Translations under genes and position numbers: made by a program
From: Roseateles asaccharophilus
GTDB lineage: Bacteria > Pseudomonadota > Gammaproteobacteria > Burkholderiales > Burkholderiaceae_C
Assembly (NCBI RefSeq): GCF_004362405.1
Contig: NZ_SNXE01000001.1
Location: 992,001-1,056,000, forward strand
Direction of reading: 5' to 3'
DNA: 64,000 bases
The notes under the pieces: generated by a model
Databases searched by the model: none
Told to the model about the DNA's origin: nothing
Seen by the model: the letters and a program-made list of their open reading frames with translations, nothing else
Part shown: one piece after another, positions 62,171 to 64,000 of the stretch
Numbering within the stretch: the stretch's first letter is position 1
Layout: each line of letters begins with the position of its first letter

Positions 62171-63298
62171 ATGGCCTGGCTGCCCCCCCGCCTGCCGCGG
62201 CGCCCCAGCTCGGCAAGCCTGCTGGCCCTGGCCTATGCCGTGCTGGTGATTTATGCCAGCCTCTATCCCTTCGGGCCCTGGGCCTGGCCGCCCGGCCTGA
62301 AGGCCGGCGATCTGATCGGTCTGCCCTGGCCCAAGTACTGGGGCGGCTTTGATGTGGAGGCCAATCTGGCCGGCTATCTGCCCCTGGGCCTGCTGGTCTA
62401 TGCGGCGGTGGTGCGCAGCGGTGGGTCCCTGCTGCTGGCCCTGGGCCTGGGCCTGGGACTGGCGCCTCTGTTGTCTTTCGGCATGGAGACCTTGCAATAC
62501 TTCCTGCCGCGCCGCGTTCCCTCCCTGGTGGACTGGTGGCTCAATACCGCCGGCGCCGCCGCCGGCGTGCTGCTGGGCTTGCTGCTGCACCTGATCGGCG
62601 GGCTCACGCGCTGGCAGGCGCGGCGCGAGCACTGGTTCGTGCCGCACAGCGCCGGGGCCCTGGCCCTGCTGGCGCTCTGGCCCATGGGTCTGCTCTTCCC
62701 CGCGCCCGTGCCCCTGGGCCTGGGCCAGGTGCTGCCGCGCCTGCGCGAGCTGGCGGCCAGCGCGTTGGAGGACACGCCCTGGGACCTGCAGTGGGATCAG
62801 GCCGCGAGCCTGGCCGACAGCCCGCCGCTGCCGCCTGGTCTGGAGGGCCTGACCATCGCCCTGGGCCTGCTGGCGCCCTGCGTGCTGGCGCTCTCGGTGG
62901 CGCGGCCGGGCTGGCAGCGCCTGCTCCTGGTCTTTGGTGCAGCGGGTCTGGGCGTGCTGGGCACGGCCCTGTCCACCGCGCTGAACTTTGGCCCTCAACA
63001 TGCCTGGGCCTGGCTCACGCCCAGCAGCTGGCCGGGCCTGGCCCTGGGTCTGGGCCTGGCGTGCATGCTCTGCGCCTGCTCGCGCCGCGCTTGCGCGGCC
63101 TGGGGTCTGGTGGCGGTGTGCGCCCTGATCGGGCTGGTGAGCGAGGCGCCGGGTGATCCCTATCTGGCCCAGAGCCTGCAGGGCTGGGAGCAGGGGCGCT
63201 TCATCAGCTTCTATGGCCTGGCGCAATGGGTGGGCTGGCTCTGGCCCTTTGGCGTGCTGGCCTGGCTGCTGCGCCTGCTGGTGCGGCGGGAGTCCTGA
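62171..63298 (+). CDS. VanZ family membrane protein
   Basis: A 375-residue protein with about ten membrane helices. The N-terminal third is VanZ-like: VIYASLYPFGPWAWPPG, the DVEANLAGYLPLGLLVYAAV segment and LLSFGMETLQYFLPRRVPSL. The remaining two thirds are extra helices seen in long proteobacterial VanZ proteins. Biochemical function is unknown; the link to glycopeptide resistance is only the family name. It follows hemJ after 2 bp. Confidence 0.85.
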   Translation: MAWLPPRLPRRPSSASLLALAYAVLVIYASLYPFGPWAWPPGLKAGDLIGLPWPKYWGGFDVEANLAGYLPLGLLVYAAVVRSGGSLLLALGLGLGLAPLLSFGMETLQYFLPRRVPSLVDWWLNTAGAAAGVLLGLLLHLIGGLTRWQARREHWFVPHSAGALALLALWPMGLLFPAPVPLGLGQVLPRLRELAASALEDTPWDLQWDQAASLADSPPLPPGLEGLTIALGLLAPCVLALSVARPGWQRLLLVFGAAGLGVLGTALSTALNFGPQHAWAWLTPSSWPGLALGLGLACMLCACSRRACAAWGLVAVCALIGLVSEAPGDPYLAQSLQGWEQGRFISFYGLAQWVGWLWPFGVLAWLLRLLVRRES

Positions 63299-63347
63299 GC
63301 CGGCCCGTGCCGAGCCGGGGAAAACCCGGCCTGCCTACAATCGGGCC

Positions 63348-63674
63348 ATGAGCTATTTCCAGCGCCACATCTTCTTCTGCCTCAACCAGCGCGAGAACGG
63401 CGAGGCCTCCTGCGCCCAGCACGATGCGCAAGCGGGCTTCGAGCACTGCAAGTCGCGCGTCAAGCAGCTGGGCCTGGCCGGCAAGGACGGCGTGCGGGTC
63501 AACAAGGCCGGCTGCCTCGACCGCTGCGCTGGCGGGCCGGTGGCCGTGGTCTATCCCGATGCGGTCTGGTACACCTATGTGGACCAGAGCGATATCGACG
63601 AGATTGTCGAGAGCCATCTGAAAAACGGTCAGGTCGTCGAGCGCTTGGTGCTGCCCGACAACGTCGGGCGCTGA
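63348..63674 (+). CDS. (2Fe-2S) thioredoxin-like ferredoxin
   Basis: A 108-residue protein with the four cysteines of thioredoxin-like [2Fe-2S] ferredoxins: two in the N-terminal part (IFFCLNQRENGEASC) and two in VNKAGCLDRCAGGPVAVVYP. Such proteins carry single electrons, and the partner here is unknown. TACAAT (63336-63341) sits 6 nt before the ATG with no ribosome binding site, the clearest case in the window of a leaderless layout. The hydrolase gene follows after 11 bp. Confidence 0.88.
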   Translation: MSYFQRHIFFCLNQRENGEASCAQHDAQAGFEHCKSRVKQLGLAGKDGVRVNKAGCLDRCAGGPVAVVYPDAVWYTYVDQSDIDEIVESHLKNGQVVERLVLPDNVGR

Positions 63675-63685
63675 GGTCCGGGCCC

Positions 63686-64000
63686 ATGAATTCCCAGACC
63701 GAGAAGCGTCTGATCGAGGGGCCGGTCGGCGCCATCGAATGCGCCATCGACCAGCCCGCCGCCGAGCGCGCGCTGCGTGGCGTGGCCGTGATCTGCCACC
63801 CGAATCCCACCCAGGGTGGGACCATGGACAACAAGGTGGTGCAGACCCTGGCGCGCGCCTTTCTGCAGCTGGGCTACCGCACGGTGCGCTTCAACTTCCG
63901 CGGCATCGGCCGCTCGCAGGGCGGCTGGGATGAGGGTCGTGGCGAGGTGGACGATGCCCTGGCCGTGATCGCCGCGCACCGCGAGGCGGGCCTGCCCCTG
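63686..64000 (+). CDS. Alpha/beta hydrolase (3' end outside window)
   Basis: The first 105 residues of an alpha/beta hydrolase of the COG2945 type. CHPNPTQGGTMDNKVVQTLA and LGYRTVRFNFRGIGRSQGGW are its marks (oxyanion loop and the strand before the nucleophile). The nucleophile Ser, Asp and His lie beyond the right edge. It probably shares a transcript with the upstream ferredoxin. Confidence 0.85.
   Translation, partial: MNSQTEKRLIEGPVGAIECAIDQPAAERALRGVAVICHPNPTQGGTMDNKVVQTLARAFLQLGYRTVRFNFRGIGRSQGGWDEGRGEVDDALAVIAAHREAGLPL

Noticed and set aside
62171-63298. Glycopeptide resistance determinant (vanZ)
   Set aside because: VanZ-like proteins are widespread and mostly unrelated to resistance; no other van genes are present.

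Overview
The window is chromosomal DNA from a high-GC betaproteobacterium, most likely Burkholderiales of the Roseateles/Mitsuaria/Pelomonas (Sphaerotilaceae) type. The evidence is gene order and families: metX-metW behind a SAM-II-like aptamer; rsmB, a DUF4390 gene, an NtrY-like kinase and a short Fis-type regulator in a row; phoH-ybeY; DUF1840; a Gram-negative porin; and two PcaR/PobR-type IclR regulators. The genus is inference. Both ends cut genes: a histidine kinase at the left edge and an alpha/beta hydrolase at the right.

Layout. 0-7 kb: kinase tail, AEC transporter, flavin oxidoreductase, proA-queC-LemA run, and a flavocytochrome c sulfide dehydrogenase pair. 7-13.5 kb: folE with a stand-alone BLUF photoreceptor (minus strand), then rsmB, DUF4390, NtrY-like kinase and response regulator. 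13.5-18.3 kb: tRNA-Phe followed by foreign-looking DNA (NYN-domain protein, N-terminally truncated integrase, two AT-richer secreted hydrolases). 18.3-25.4 kb: gloA, diguanylate cyclase, a CoA-transferase/HMG-CoA-lyase pair with a divergent IclR gene, ketopantoate reductase-like gene, GDPD, and a 48-residue membrane protein. 25.4-31.2 kb: an Lrp-type regulator divergent from a lysine catabolic operon. 31.2-38 kb: tRNA-Leu, a tailed HU, enoyl-CoA hydratase and 3-hydroxyacyl-CoA dehydrogenase, lipoprotein hydrolase, sppA. 38-45.5 kb: SAM-II-like riboswitch with metXW, VOC protein, PPK2, phytase-like esterase, lipase-like hydrolase, M20 peptidase. 45.5-48.4 kb: IclR regulator and beta-ketoadipyl-CoA thiolase. 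48.4-54 kb: HD-GYP and PAS-GGDEF-EAL genes, DUF1840, histidine phosphatase, porin. 54-64 kb: ruvAB, NarL-type two-component pair, phoH-ybeY, CorA, hemB/hemJ with a possible small RNA between them, VanZ, [2Fe-2S] protein and hydrolase.

How the genes work together. The clearest unit is the operon at 26069-31193. It encodes a lysine 6-dehydrogenase/saccharopine-dehydrogenase-family enzyme, an ALDH7-type semialdehyde dehydrogenase, an HglS-type (DUF1338) 2-oxoadipate dioxygenase/decarboxylase and a D-2-hydroxyglutarate dehydrogenase-like flavoprotein. Together these would take lysine to 2-oxoglutarate if an aminotransferase encoded elsewhere converts 2-aminoadipate. Other coherent units are metXW under SAM attenuation, FCSD, ruvAB, PhoH-YbeY, HemB/HemJ and a translationally coupled c-di-GMP pair. 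Regulatory DNA is rich: IclR operator-like repeats, three motif copies phased at exactly 42 bp before the HU gene, twin tRNA promoters with shared leaders, and several genes with a -10-like hexamer 6-9 nt before the start codon. No CRISPR array, rRNA operon or intact transposon was seen.
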